Source: Pseudoroseomonas aestuarii (GTDB lineage Bacteria > Pseudomonadota > Alphaproteobacteria > Acetobacterales > Acetobacteraceae). From it: a DNA stretch of 64,000 bases. Below are positions 33,615 through 42,097 of this stretch, piece by piece. The DNA is taken from positions 3,919 through 67,918 of the forward strand of contig NZ_JBHSCH010000049.1 in NCBI RefSeq assembly GCF_042651065.1, in the 5' to 3' direction. The notes beneath the pieces were generated by a model that saw nothing but the letters and a program-made list of their open reading frames with translations, ran no database searches and was not told where the DNA came from. Position 1 is the stretch's first letter. Every line of letters starts with the position of its first letter. A program made the position numbers and the translations under genes.

Positions 33615-34838
33615 ATGCTGCTCAACCTGACGCCTGAGCAGGCACGCCTTCAGGGATTGGCCAGGGAAATTGCCGAGACCGTCGTGCGTGGCCGCGCTGC
33701 TGAGACCGATCGCGCCGAAGCTTATCCCTGGGACAATGTCCGGGCTCTCAACGAGGCCGGGCTGATCGGCTACACCATCCCCAAGGAATATGGCGGAGCA
33801 GGAGGCAGCTTCCTGGACGCCGTCCTCATCGTCGAGGAAATGGCGCGGGTCTGCGGCGTCACGGGCCGTATCGCCGTCGAGGCCAACATGGGCGCCATCT
33901 CCGCCGTGATGCGCTATGGCACGGAGGAGCAGAAGAGGCTGGCCGCCCGGATCGTGCTGGCCGGGGACAAGCCCGCGATCTGCATCACCGAGCCGGATGC
34001 CGGCTCCGGCGCGACGGAGATGACGACCTCCGCTGTTCAGCGTGGCAATGTCTACGTGCTGAACGGCAAGAAGCACTGGATCACCGGTGCGGGCGTCTCG
34101 AAGCTGCACCTCGTTTTCGCGCGCGTCTTCGACGAGGCCGGCCAGGAACAGGGTATCGGCGGCTTCCTGATCGTCCACGGCGACCCTGAGGTGCCGGACA
34201 CCAGAGGCTTTCGGATCGGCAGGCGGGAGCCCACCATGGGCTTGCGCGGTATTCCCGAGAGCGAGGTGATCATGGAGGACGCCGAGGTCCCCGTGAGCAT
34301 GGCGCTGCAGCCACCCGGGGGCTGGCGCCGGGGCTTCGCCGAGCTGATGAACGCCTATAACAGCCAGCGCGTCGGCGCCGGGACCGTGGCGCTCGGCCTC
34401 GCGCAAGGGGCCTTCGAACACGCCCTGGACTACGCCAAGTCGCGCCAGCAGTTCGGCCGCCCGATCGCCGAGTTCCAGGGCCTGCAATGGATGCTGGCGG
34501 ACATGTCGGTGCAGCTCAATGCCGCCCGCCTGTCGCTCTACAACGCGGCCAACAGCGCCAACCCCTTTCCTGACCCCCTGCTGGCCGCGCAGGCCAAGGT
34601 GCTGGCCTCCGAGATGGCCATCAAGGTCACGAACGACGCGCTGCAGATCTTCGGCGCCCGGGGCTACTCGCGCAACCTGCCGCTGGAGCGCATGGTGCGG
34701 GACGCGCGCATGTTCACGATCGGCGGCGGCACGGCGCAGGTCCTGCGGACGCAGATCGCCGCCCGGCTCCTGGACCGCAAGCTGCCGCAGACACGGGATG
34801 GCTACCGGCGCGAAGCCCTGAAGGCCGCGGCCGAGTAG
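33615..34838 (+). CDS. Acyl-CoA dehydrogenase homologue without catalytic Glu; 3-sulfinopropionyl-CoA desulfinase-like
   Basis: A 407-residue acyl-CoA dehydrogenase fold. ITEPDAGSGATEM and ARGYSRNLPLERMVRDARMF are intact, but the expected YEGT is TIGGGT, with Gly371 where the catalytic Glu should be. The alternative Glu on helix G (as in isovaleryl-CoA dehydrogenase) is Gln251 in YNSQRVGAG. Arg85 sits in GVTGRIAVE. This constellation (Arg about 84, Gln about 246, no Glu) is what I recall for 3-sulfinopropionyl-CoA desulfinase, which releases sulfite and propionyl-CoA. Sulfite dehydrogenase genes 1.1 kb away fit that role. Confidence 0.78.
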   Translation: MLLNLTPEQARLQGLAREIAETVVRGRAAETDRAEAYPWDNVRALNEAGLIGYTIPKEYGGAGGSFLDAVLIVEEMARVCGVTGRIAVEANMGAISAVMRYGTEEQKRLAARIVLAGDKPAICITEPDAGSGATEMTTSAVQRGNVYVLNGKKHWITGAGVSKLHLVFARVFDEAGQEQGIGGFLIVHGDPEVPDTRGFRIGRREPTMGLRGIPESEVIMEDAEVPVSMALQPPGGWRRGFAELMNAYNSQRVGAGTVALGLAQGAFEHALDYAKSRQQFGRPIAEFQGLQWMLADMSVQLNAARLSLYNAANSANPFPDPLLAAQAKVLASEMAIKVTNDALQIFGARGYSRNLPLERMVRDARMFTIGGGTAQVLRTQIAARLLDRKLPQTRDGYRREALKAAAE

Positions 34839-34954
34839 GGATCTACAACCTGGCCTTGGTTGAGGTTCAGGGTCTATCCGCAAGGCCCGGGTTCCGGTCT
34901 TGGCTCAGAGAATGAAGACGCCGCAACGGCGTGATGAAAGGCAGGAGGGGCGAC

Positions 34955-36289
34955 GTGAAGGACGCTCAGGGTTACCCGCTCACGACATCCAGCCAGGATG
35001 CTGCGCTACTCTATGGCGTTGCCCAGCAGAACCTGCTCGAGTATCGCCTGGCCACGATGCAGTCCATCAAGGACACGATCCAGGCGGACCCCCACTTCGC
35101 GATGGCTCACTGCCTGCGTGGATACCAGTTCATGATGTACGGATCCTTCTCCGTCCTGAACAACGCGAAGTCGGCGCTGCGTGCGGCGGCTGCCGAAGCG
35201 GCCGGAGCGACAGAACGTGAGCGGATGCACATCGAGGCGTTGCGCGCCTGGACGGAGGGCCGGACCGGCAAGGCCATCACGGTCTGGGAACAGCTCCTCA
35301 GCGCCTATCCGCTCGACATCGTCGCGCTGCGGATGCACCACTTCAACTGCTTCTGGACGGGACGCCAGCACTCGCTCCGTGGTGGTGCGGCCTCCGTGCT
35401 TGACCGCTGGCCGCAGGAGATGCCCGGCTACGGCAATGTGCTGGGGATGCTGGCCTTCGGCTATGAGGAGTGCGGCCAGTACCGCGAGGCCGAGAAGTTC
35501 GGCCGGCTGGCCGTGCAGCACAACCCGAACGACCTATGGGCTCTGCACGCCGTCGCGCATGTGCTGGAGATGGAGGACCGGCAGCAGGAAGGCATCGACT
35601 GGCTGACGCGGCCGGAGAACCACTGGTCCGACCGCAACCCCTTCAAGGGCCATCTCTGGTGGCACCTCGCCCTGTTCCACCTGGAGAGCGGGCATTATGA
35701 GCAGGTGCTCGATCTCTATGACCGTTCCGTGCGGAACGACGGCTCGACCTTCTACCTCGACATCCAGAACGCTGCCTCGCTGCTGGCACGGCTGGAACTG
35801 CTCGGGATCGATGTTGGGAGCCGATGGGCGCAGCTGGCAGATTTCGCCGAGCAGAGCATCGGTGACCATGGTCTGATCTTTACCGATCTGCATTACATGA
35901 TGGCCCTCGCGAAGGAGCACCGCTTCGAGGCGGCCGAACGTCTCCTTGCCTCGATGGAAGACTTCGCCGCACAGGACTCGGGCGACAGCGCCGCAGTGGT
36001 GCGGGCGATCGGCCTGCCACTCTGCCGTGGTATCCTCCGCTTCGAGCAGGGCGACTACGCCGGTGCCGTCGACGAGTTCGCGCCCTTGCACAACAATGAC
36101 GCGCCGATCGGCGCCAGCCATGCTCAGCGCGACATCATTGACCAGTACCTCATCGAGGCAACCCGGCGCGCGAGCAATCTGCCACGGACACGGATGCTGC
36201 TGGCGGAGCGGGTCGCGCTGCGGCCGCGGAATAAAGCGGCCGTTGAGCGGCACATGGATGTCACGCGTCAGATCTATAGGACGGCCTGA
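34955..36289 (+). CDS. Tetratricopeptide repeat protein (TTC38-like)
   Basis: A 444-residue protein of TPR-like helices resembling the TTC38 family. Typical segments: FGYEECGQYREAEKFGRLAV, WALHAVAHVLEMEDRQQEG and LALFHLESGHYEQVLDLYD, plus RFEAAERLLASMED near residue 335. It has no signal peptide or catalytic motif, so a cytosolic scaffold or binding role is likely. I start at the GTG 34955 because CAGGAGGGG lies 5 bases upstream; GTG 34931 is possible. It follows the desulfinase-like gene by 116 bases. Its relation to that pathway is unknown. Confidence 0.8.
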   Translation: MKDAQGYPLTTSSQDAALLYGVAQQNLLEYRLATMQSIKDTIQADPHFAMAHCLRGYQFMMYGSFSVLNNAKSALRAAAAEAAGATERERMHIEALRAWTEGRTGKAITVWEQLLSAYPLDIVALRMHHFNCFWTGRQHSLRGGAASVLDRWPQEMPGYGNVLGMLAFGYEECGQYREAEKFGRLAVQHNPNDLWALHAVAHVLEMEDRQQEGIDWLTRPENHWSDRNPFKGHLWWHLALFHLESGHYEQVLDLYDRSVRNDGSTFYLDIQNAASLLARLELLGIDVGSRWAQLADFAEQSIGDHGLIFTDLHYMMALAKEHRFEAAERLLASMEDFAAQDSGDSAAVVRAIGLPLCRGILRFEQGDYAGAVDEFAPLHNNDAPIGASHAQRDIIDQYLIEATRRASNLPRTRMLLAERVALRPRNKAAVERHMDVTRQIYRTA

Positions 36290-36355
36290 CATGCGGGAGG
36301 CGCGAGGCAGGGCCCATGTCTTGGCCGGCTCAGACAAGCGGGAGGAGATCGCCCT

Positions 36356-37064
36356 GTGATCGAACTTGACGCCATGGCCGCGAGTGTGCCGGACGGTGCG
36401 CTGATCGCGATGCCGCCGGACAACTCCTTGCCCTCCGTCGCACTGGCCAAGGCACTGGTCCGACGCGGCGCGCGCGGGCTGCGCTGCTTGGCGTGCCGGT
36501 TTCTGGCTTCGCGACCGACCTGCTTATCGGCGCGGGATGTGTAACGGAGGTGGAGACCAGCGCGGTATCACTCGGTGAGGCCGGCCTTGCGCCGCGCTTC
36601 ACAGCGGCACTGAAGGCCGGCACCATCACCGTCCGGGACGCAACCTGCCCAGCGATCCACACCATGCTGCAGGCCTCCGGGAAGGGTGTACCCTTCATGC
36701 CCCTGCGTGGGGTGATCGGCAGCGATATCCTCGAACGGGCCTGCGAGGGCGACGAGCGGACTGGCGTGCAGATCCTGAGGCGCGCGCTGGAAGCACCGGC
36801 CCGGCAGATCGCCAAGAACTCGGCCGCGGATGGCGGCGTGGTGGTGGCGCGCATGCGGGCGGGCGAGGGGGCATCGGCTTCGACGCCGCGAGGAACGCGT
36901 ATGCCGACTTGGTCGCCGCCGGCATCCTCGGCCCGACCAAGGTTGTGCGCGTGGCCCTGGAGAATGCCGTCTCCGTGGCCGGCCTGCTGCTGCTGACCGA
37001 GGCTACTATGACCGAGCTTCCGGAGAAGAAGCCCGCCGCCGAGGACGCCGCCCTGGCGCTGTGA
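36356..37064 (+). pseudogene. Chimeric pseudogene: CoA-transferase subunit A remnant fused to a GroEL C-terminus
   Basis: The first part is a class I CoA-transferase alpha subunit: PDNSLPSVALAKALVRRGAR, a frameshift at about 36480, then VPVSGFATDLLIGAGCVTEV and TVRDATCPAIHTMLQASGKG, ending at GVIGSDILE. From about 36745 the sequence becomes GroEL: GVQILRRALEAPARQIAKNS, then after a second frameshift DAARNAYADLVAAGILGPTK, VVRVALENAVSVAGLLLLTE and ELPEKKPAAEDAALAL, stopping at 37064. A deletion joined two unrelated genes here. Neither half can work. Confidence 0.85.
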
Positions 37065-37106
37065 GGACAAGGCCGGGCGACGATGCCGCCCGGCCCCGCA
37101 GTGGCC

Positions 37107-37811
37107 TCAGATCTGGGGATACAGCGAGTAGTCGTGCAGGGGGCTGATCTCCATCCTGTCCTCGACCCCCCGCACGCCTTCGACGCGCTCGGCGGCGACG
37201 CAGATTGCCCGCCGCGCCGCCTCCGACCGGCAATATCCCTCCAGGCGGACGATGCCGTTCTCGACGATCACGCTGGTCAGATGCTCGGTGGCCCAGCTGT
37301 GACGACGCATCTCCTCCACCACCGCCTGCTGGATGCGCTGGTCAGGCCCGGCGGTGCCGACCCGGTCGCCCTCCGCGATGATCACGCGCAGCAGGTCCGC
37401 CCGGGACACGACCCCGACAAGGCGGCCGTCCCGCAGCACCGCGACCCGGCGCACGTTCCGCTTCTGGATCACTTCCACGGCTTCGCCGACGGCGGCGTTC
37501 TCGTCCACTGCGGCGACATTGGGCGACATGATGTCCCGGACATGCCGGCCATGTGTCCTGACGTACTGCGTGGCAGCGCGGTCGCGGTTGATCATCTGCC
37601 GGGCCAGCCAGCCGAGTCCCGCCTCCTCGCCCGCCGGCGCCAGGCGGCGGATCAGGTCGCCCTCGCTCACGACGCCGATGGGCGTCCCGGAGCCATCCAC
37701 CACGAAGGCCGCGGAGATGTGGCGTTGCGCCAGCAGCTGCGCGACGGCTTCGATGGCCATGTCGGGCGGCACGACCACAGGGTCGCGGGTCATGATCGAT
37801 TGCACTTGCAT
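37107..37811 (-). CDS. CBS-domain pair plus BON domain protein
   Basis: A 234-residue protein. Two CBS domains (MQVQSIMTRDPVVVPPDMAI, residues 1-60; VRDIMSPNVAAVDENAAVGE, about 90-150) are followed by a BON domain (HLTSVIVENGIVRLEGYCRS, about 155-225). CBS pairs sense adenine nucleotides and BON domains bind membranes or other surfaces; the partner is unknown. The start at 37811 has GAAGGAGG upstream. Divergent from phoU, with a FixK-like box at 37923-37936, 112 bases upstream. Confidence 0.85.
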   Translation of the reverse strand: MQVQSIMTRDPVVVPPDMAIEAVAQLLAQRHISAAFVVDGSGTPIGVVSEGDLIRRLAPAGEEAGLGWLARQMINRDRAATQYVRTHGRHVRDIMSPNVAAVDENAAVGEAVEVIQKRNVRRVAVLRDGRLVGVVSRADLLRVIIAEGDRVGTAGPDQRIQQAVVEEMRRHSWATEHLTSVIVENGIVRLEGYCRSEAARRAICVAAERVEGVRGVEDRMEISPLHDYSLYPQI

Positions 37812-37922
37812 GAGACAGCCTCCTTCTCCTGCACGGTTTCCTCGGTGCAGCAGTATCAGGCCCGTGCTCCGGGGAACCTTGATCTGGAGCAGCTTCCGCG
37901 GGCCTTTGGCCGCGCCGGCCGG

Positions 37923-37936
37923 CTGATGTCCGTCAG
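37923..37936. promoter_or_regulatory. FixK/FNR-like box 1 (CTGAT-N4-GTCAG)
   Basis: CTGATGTCCGTCAG in the divergent promoter of the CBS-BON protein and PhoU; 74 bases before the PhoU start. Member of the nine-site set described in the findings. Confidence 0.7.
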
Positions 37937-38010
37937 GGCAGGGGCCGTGCCTCCGGTGCCAGTCTTCCGCACCGGCCGCGCATCCCGGCAGGGTCAGGTG
38001 GAGCGAGGTC

Positions 38011-38697
38011 ATGCAGGGTCATTATATGGAAAGGGGCCAGGGACGCCTCGCCCAGGATCTCCAGCAGCTTCGGCTGATGATCGAGGAGATGGGAAGCCGG
38101 GCGATCCGCCAGGTCAGCGATGCGAGCACCGCCCTTCTGCAGCACGACAACGGCCTCGCCGAGGAGGTGCTCCGGCGTGACGTGCAGCTCGACGCCCTGG
38201 AGCGCGACGTGGATGCCGCATGCATCCGCCTGCTGGCGCTGCAGCAGCCTCTCGCCGCGGATCTCCGCCTCATCGTCGCGGCCCTCAAGACGAGCCATGA
38301 TCTCGAGCGGATCGGCGACTATGCGGCGAACATCGCAAAGCGCAGCCGGGCCCTGCGCCAGATACCCGATTGGCTGCACCGGGCGACGCTGGGCGAGATG
38401 GCCTGGCTGCTGCAGCGGAACATCAAGGAGGCTGTCCGGTCCCTGGTCGAAGTCGACGCAGCGGGAGCCTGGGCGGTGTGCCAGTCCGATGACGATGTGG
38501 ACGCGCTCTACGACCTGGCCTCCCAGGCCGTTCTCGAGCAGATGTCGGCGGGGCGGTGCGAGCCCGACACCGGCACGCACCTGATGTATGTCATCAAGGG
38601 CCTCGAGCGCATCGGCGATCATGCCGTGAACGTTGCCGAGATGGCCTACTATGCCGTTCGCGGCGCCAGCGCTCCGGTGCAGCGCCCCAGGAGGTGA
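38011..38697 (+). CDS. phoU: PhoU-family phosphate signalling regulator
   Basis: A 228-residue PhoU with two helical bundle repeats. Motifs: DNGLAEEVLRRDVQLDALER, LKTSHDLERIGDYAANIAKR (first DLERIGD metal-binding loop, about residue 95) and GLERIGDHAVNVAEMAYY (second, about residue 200). It normally restrains the PhoR/PstSCAB phosphate system, but no pst genes are nearby. Here it lies in the stress cluster with a FixK-like box upstream, so it may answer to oxygen and not only to phosphate. Confidence 0.9.
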   Translation: MQGHYMERGQGRLAQDLQQLRLMIEEMGSRAIRQVSDASTALLQHDNGLAEEVLRRDVQLDALERDVDAACIRLLALQQPLAADLRLIVAALKTSHDLERIGDYAANIAKRSRALRQIPDWLHRATLGEMAWLLQRNIKEAVRSLVEVDAAGAWAVCQSDDDVDALYDLASQAVLEQMSAGRCEPDTGTHLMYVIKGLERIGDHAVNVAEMAYYAVRGASAPVQRPRR

Positions 38698-39065
38698 GGT
38701 CCGGCGCCGGTGGCAGGGCCGCCGGTGCGCATGGCGCGGGCGAGTTCCGCGCGCAGGACCTCATGCAGCAGCCCGCCGGCCGGCCCGCATGCGGCGAGCT
38801 CCGGGATGCCGGCGGCATCGCCCCCGACAGGCCGGTGGACTCCGCCAGGCAGGCCGCCATCAGGTGCGGCACCGGGACGTTGCCGCGCAGCCCTGCGGGC
38901 TTGGCCGCGGCGGCAGCCGCGGTTGCCGGGTGGAGCGCCGCGCATTGCGCGCAATGCTCGTCAGCCTGACGCAGATCATCGCTCCGGAGCACGGAGACTG
39001 TAACCAGGGGCCGTGGCGGGCAGCGAGATCCGCTGCCGCTACCATGGGACACAGGAGGAATCATC
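38698..39065. other. Gap before hsp20, no gene supported
   Basis: On the minus strand an open frame gives RQADEHCAQCAALHPATAA and more, but it overlaps the phoU 3' end and has no recognisable family, so I do not call it. The interval contains the FixK-like box at 38966. Confidence 0.5.
38966..38979. promoter_or_regulatory. FixK/FNR-like box 2 (one half-site variant)
   Basis: CTGACGCAGATCAT, 86 bases before the Hsp20 start. The inner TGAC-N4-ATCA is conserved; the outer 3' base differs from the consensus. Confidence 0.5.
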
Positions 39066-39611
39066 ATGTCCGACAACACGGTAAGCACCCCGAAGGCCGT
39101 GCAGCCGGTGCAGCCGCCTGCACCGGCGATGCCGGAACGCTTCTGGCAGCCGCTGGCGGGCCTGCGGGACGAGATGGACCGCGTCTTCGACAATCTCTGG
39201 CGCGGCTTCGGCGGCAGTCCGCTCCGCCGCGGCGAAATGATGCCACCCTGGCGCAACGACATGCCGTTCACCGCCGCCCTGCCCGCGGTGGACGTCACCG
39301 AGAGCGACAAGGATTTCCGCATCACCGCCGAGTTGCCGGGGCTGGGGCGGGATGACGTGGAGATCAGCCTGTCCGGCAACATGCTCACCATCAAGGGCGA
39401 GAAGAAGGAACAGCGGGACGAGAAGACGGCGAACCACTACCTGTCCGAGCGCCGCTTCGGCAGCTTCCGCCGCTCCTTCGAGCTGCCCCAGAGCGTGCGG
39501 CGCGACGGCATCGAGGCCAGCTTCGACAAGGGCGTGCTGTCGGTCATCCTGCCCAAGACGGCGGAAGCGGCGCAGCAGACGCGCAGGATCGAGGTCAAAT
39601 CGGCCTCCTGA
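39066..39611 (+). CDS. Hsp20/alpha-crystallin small heat shock protein
   Basis: A 181-residue small chaperone. The alpha-crystallin domain occupies about residues 70-175: PAVDVTESDKDFRITAELPG, LGRDDVEISLSGNMLTIKGE, FGSFRRSFELPQSV, then KGVLSVILPK, the family end motif. It holds unfolding proteins in an ATP-independent way. Its place beside universal stress and CBS genes matches hypoxic stress clusters. A FixK-like box precedes it by 86 bases. Confidence 0.92.
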   Translation: MSDNTVSTPKAVQPVQPPAPAMPERFWQPLAGLRDEMDRVFDNLWRGFGGSPLRRGEMMPPWRNDMPFTAALPAVDVTESDKDFRITAELPGLGRDDVEISLSGNMLTIKGEKKEQRDEKTANHYLSERRFGSFRRSFELPQSVRRDGIEASFDKGVLSVILPKTAEAAQQTRRIEVKSAS

Positions 39612-39628
39612 GGCTGTCGCCGGGGGGC

Positions 39629-40141
39629 ATGAGCGACACGCGTGATCCCGCCCCGGAATCGCCTGCCGCCATCGGCCTGCCGCTGGTACCGGCCCCGCCG
39701 CCATCGCGGGTCCGCCCGGGCCGCGATGGCGGCGGTGGCTGGGCCGTCATCACGCTGGCCGCCGGCCTCTCCCTGTGGCTGGTGCTGCGCGGGCTGCTCG
39801 GCGTGCCGATCGCCTGGTCCGTCGCGCTGTTCCTCACCGGGGTGGCACTCTACCTGTTCTACGCCACGGCGGTCGGCCTGCTGTTCATCCTGATCGTGCA
39901 GCCCATGATCCTGCTCTCCGGCGGCAATACCCGTTCAGAGAGCATGCCGCGCGCCCTGCAGGCGGTGATGATCGTCTTTCCCTCCACCCACTTCGTGTCC
40001 TTCGCCCAGGCCATCCTGTATCGCGGGGCGGGGCTGGACACGGTCAGGCCCGCCTTCGCGGCGGCGGCCGCGATCGGGCTGGCGGTGCTGGCGGCGGCCC
40101 TGCTGCGCTTCCGCGCCACCCTGGCCGCCGCCCTGTCATGA
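39629..40141 (+). pseudogene. Truncated ABC-2 permease remnant
   Basis: A 170-residue frame whose last 120 residues match the C-terminus of RbbA-associated ABC-2 permeases (YhhJ type): LGVPIAWSVALFLTGVALYL, MILLSGGNTRSESMPRALQ, THFVSFAQAILYRGAGLD, RFRATLA. Between FYATAVGLL and FILIVQP the family's GIFLGTIARSMPQFG-like stretch is missing, and everything before the last three helices is replaced by a Pro-rich leader. No partner ATPase is adjacent. It may still be expressed with hsp20 (17-base gap), but it is most likely nonfunctional as a transporter. Confidence 0.7.
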
Positions 40142-40152
40142 GCCGCGCGCCA

Positions 40153-40995
40153 TCAGTGCGAGAGCAGCACCGGAATGGTCGAGCCATGCAGCAGGCTGCG
40201 GGTCACGCCGCCCAGCACCATCTCTCGCATGCGGCCATGGCCGTAGCCGCCCACCACCAGCAGCTCCGCGCCGAGATCGGCCGCAGCACTCAGCAGCACG
40301 TCCTCGACCTGCAGGTCGCCGCCGGCCATGGTGGTGGCAGCGGAGACGGTGGCCCCGTGCCGGGCCAGGTGGCGCGCGATGTCCTCGGTCTGCACCTGGC
40401 AGCTTGCCTGCTCCTCCGCCCGGGCGAACACCGAGAGGACCTGCACCGCCTCCGCCGCCTGGATCAGCGGCAGGGCATCCCCGACCGCGCGCGCCGCCTC
40501 ACGCCGCCCGTTCCAGCCCACCAGCACGCGCCGGGCCGTGAAATCGCGCGGCGGGCTCGGCGGCAGCAGCAGCACCGGCCGGCCCGCATCGAACATGACC
40601 TCCTCGGCCAGATCGGCCTCGATGCCGTTCCGGTCGGAGCGGCCGAGGATCGTGACATCGGCGTAGCGGGCGTGCTGCACCAGAACCGAATCCACCATCC
40701 CCTCCACGAGGCGCCATTCCGCCGGGATGTCCTCGCGCCGGGTGGCTTTCTCGAACTGGGTGTGGATCTGCTCCGCCCGCTCCTTGGCGGCCTGCTCGGC
40801 TTCCTCCAGGACGAGCCGCCATGTGGCCGGGCTGACATAGCCATCAGCGGCAGCCATCATGGGCCAATCCAGGCTGTAGACGTGCAAGGCGGCCAGGTGG
40901 GCGCCGTGGTGCTTCGCCAGCGAGATGGCGGGGTCCAGGATGCGGGGGGCCACCTCCGGGCTCGGCAGATACACGAGAATGTCTTTCAGCGACAT
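40153..40995 (-). CDS. Tandem universal stress protein (UspA family)
   Basis: A 280-residue protein with two Usp folds. The first starts LKDILVYLPSPEVAPRILDP and has a degenerate nucleotide loop. The second starts TARRVLVGWNGRREAARAVG near residue 152 and ends with the ATP-binding motif GGYGHGRMREMVLGGVTRSL. Such proteins protect cells in stasis, and their genes are often under FNR or DosR control. The convergent neighbour upstream is the FixK-like regulator gene; I see no good box in front of it. Confidence 0.9.
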   Translation of the reverse strand: MSLKDILVYLPSPEVAPRILDPAISLAKHHGAHLAALHVYSLDWPMMAAADGYVSPATWRLVLEEAEQAAKERAEQIHTQFEKATRREDIPAEWRLVEGMVDSVLVQHARYADVTILGRSDRNGIEADLAEEVMFDAGRPVLLLPPSPPRDFTARRVLVGWNGRREAARAVGDALPLIQAAEAVQVLSVFARAEEQASCQVQTEDIARHLARHGATVSAATTMAGGDLQVEDVLLSAAADLGAELLVVGGYGHGRMREMVLGGVTRSLLHGSTIPVLLSH

Positions 40996-41160
40996 CGCTC
41001 CGCTCCAGGTTCAGGCAGCCGGCATGCCGCGGGCGGCCTGTGTTGCGACGAGGGTGGTGCCGGCCGGAGGAGCCGCCAGCGGCCGGGAATCCGGAGGATC
41101 GTGGAAGGTCGGGGCTGGCCCGCTCGCGGAAAGCCGGGAGGGGCTCGCCGCGCATCCTTC

Positions 41161-41820
41161 TCAGGCCGGGACGCCGCTCAGGTCGGCGACCTCGGTCAGC
41201 CTCTCGCGCTCGAGGATGTGCAGGGTGTGGTTGTCCTCGATGGCGATCATGCCGGACTTGCGCAGCGCCGTGAGGACGCGGCTGACCGTCTCCGCCGTGA
41301 GGCCGAGATAGTCGGCGATGTCGTAGCGCGACATCGGCAGGTCCACCGACGGGCGGCCGGGGCAGCTGCGGGCCGCCAGGTCGAGCAGGAAGTGCGCCAC
41401 GCGCTCCGTGGCGCTCCGGCAGCCCAGCAGGATCGAGCGGTCCTGCGCCGCCGCCAGCTTCTCCAGCGTGAAGGCCTGCCAGGACTGCGCCGCCAGCGGT
41501 TCCTCGTCCATGTAGGCGTCGATGTCCTTGCGTGCGAAGGTGATCAGCACGACCTCGGTTATCGCCTCGGCCGAGAAGCGGTGCTCATCCACGCCGTCGA
41601 GGCCGAAGACCTCGCCCGGCAGGGCGAACTGCGCGATGAAGCGCCGCGCATCCGGCAGCACGCGGCACACGCGCACGGCGCCCGAGACCACCTTGTAGAA
41701 CTGCCGGATCTTGGAGCCCTCGGCGTAGATCTCGGCGCCGCGCAGCAGCCGGCCTGGCCGGCCGGGGATGGCCCGGCCGCTGCGCTCCGGAGCGACCGTG
41801 AAAGGGAAAGGCAAGCGCAT
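41161..41820 (-). CDS. fixK: FixK-like Crp/Fnr transcriptional regulator
   Basis: A 219-residue Crp/Fnr protein. The cyclic-nucleotide-like fold covers residues 20-130 (LPGEVFGLDGVDEHRFSAEA); the helix-turn-helix is SRYDIADYLGLTAETVSRVL with E177, S180 and R181 in the E-x-x-S-R arrangement that reads TGAT half-sites in FNR/FixK. There is no N-terminal cysteine cluster, so it should not sense O2 itself and must be controlled by the FixLJ pair 0.8-4.4 kb away. A box at 41988 lies 168 bases upstream. It is the prime candidate for all nine intergenic boxes. Confidence 0.85.
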   Translation of the reverse strand: MRLPFPFTVAPERSGRAIPGRPGRLLRGAEIYAEGSKIRQFYKVVSGAVRVCRVLPDARRFIAQFALPGEVFGLDGVDEHRFSAEAITEVVLITFARKDIDAYMDEEPLAAQSWQAFTLEKLAAAQDRSILLGCRSATERVAHFLLDLAARSCPGRPSVDLPMSRYDIADYLGLTAETVSRVLTALRKSGMIAIEDNHTLHILERERLTEVADLSGVPA

Positions 41821-41987
41821 GCCGGTCAGCGCAACGCTCTGTATGGGTCGACTTCCTTCCGAAACGAGCGAGCGCAGTATCAGCGCCTTATCGTTTCGGT
41901 AACATTCCGGAAAATCACGTTCCGTAGAAGCACGTAGCGAAGTTCCGGCAAGTATTCACCTGCCGGCATTAAACTTTCTGGTTCATC

Positions 41988-42001
41988 CTGATCCGTGTCA
42001 G
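41988..42001. promoter_or_regulatory. FixK/FNR-like box 3
   Basis: CTGATCCGTGTCAG in the divergent region of the FixK-like gene and the pseudo-receiver gene, 96 bases before the latter. Position also allows autoregulation. Confidence 0.7.
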
Positions 42002-42097
42002 GGCAGGGCTGCCGCCGCAGGCTCAGGTTGCGGCTGGCTGGGCAGGACGCGGCAGGCACGGCGGCGCCCCCGGCTGCACCGACGATGACGGGACAGC

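Noticed and set aside
37879..37892. TTGATCTGGAGCAG as an extra FixK box
   Set aside because: Only the left half is good, and box 1 lies 44 bases away.
38594..39394. Minus-strand frame with CAQC and other cysteines across the gap before hsp20
   Set aside because: Overlaps phoU and hsp20 heavily, and no family was recognised.
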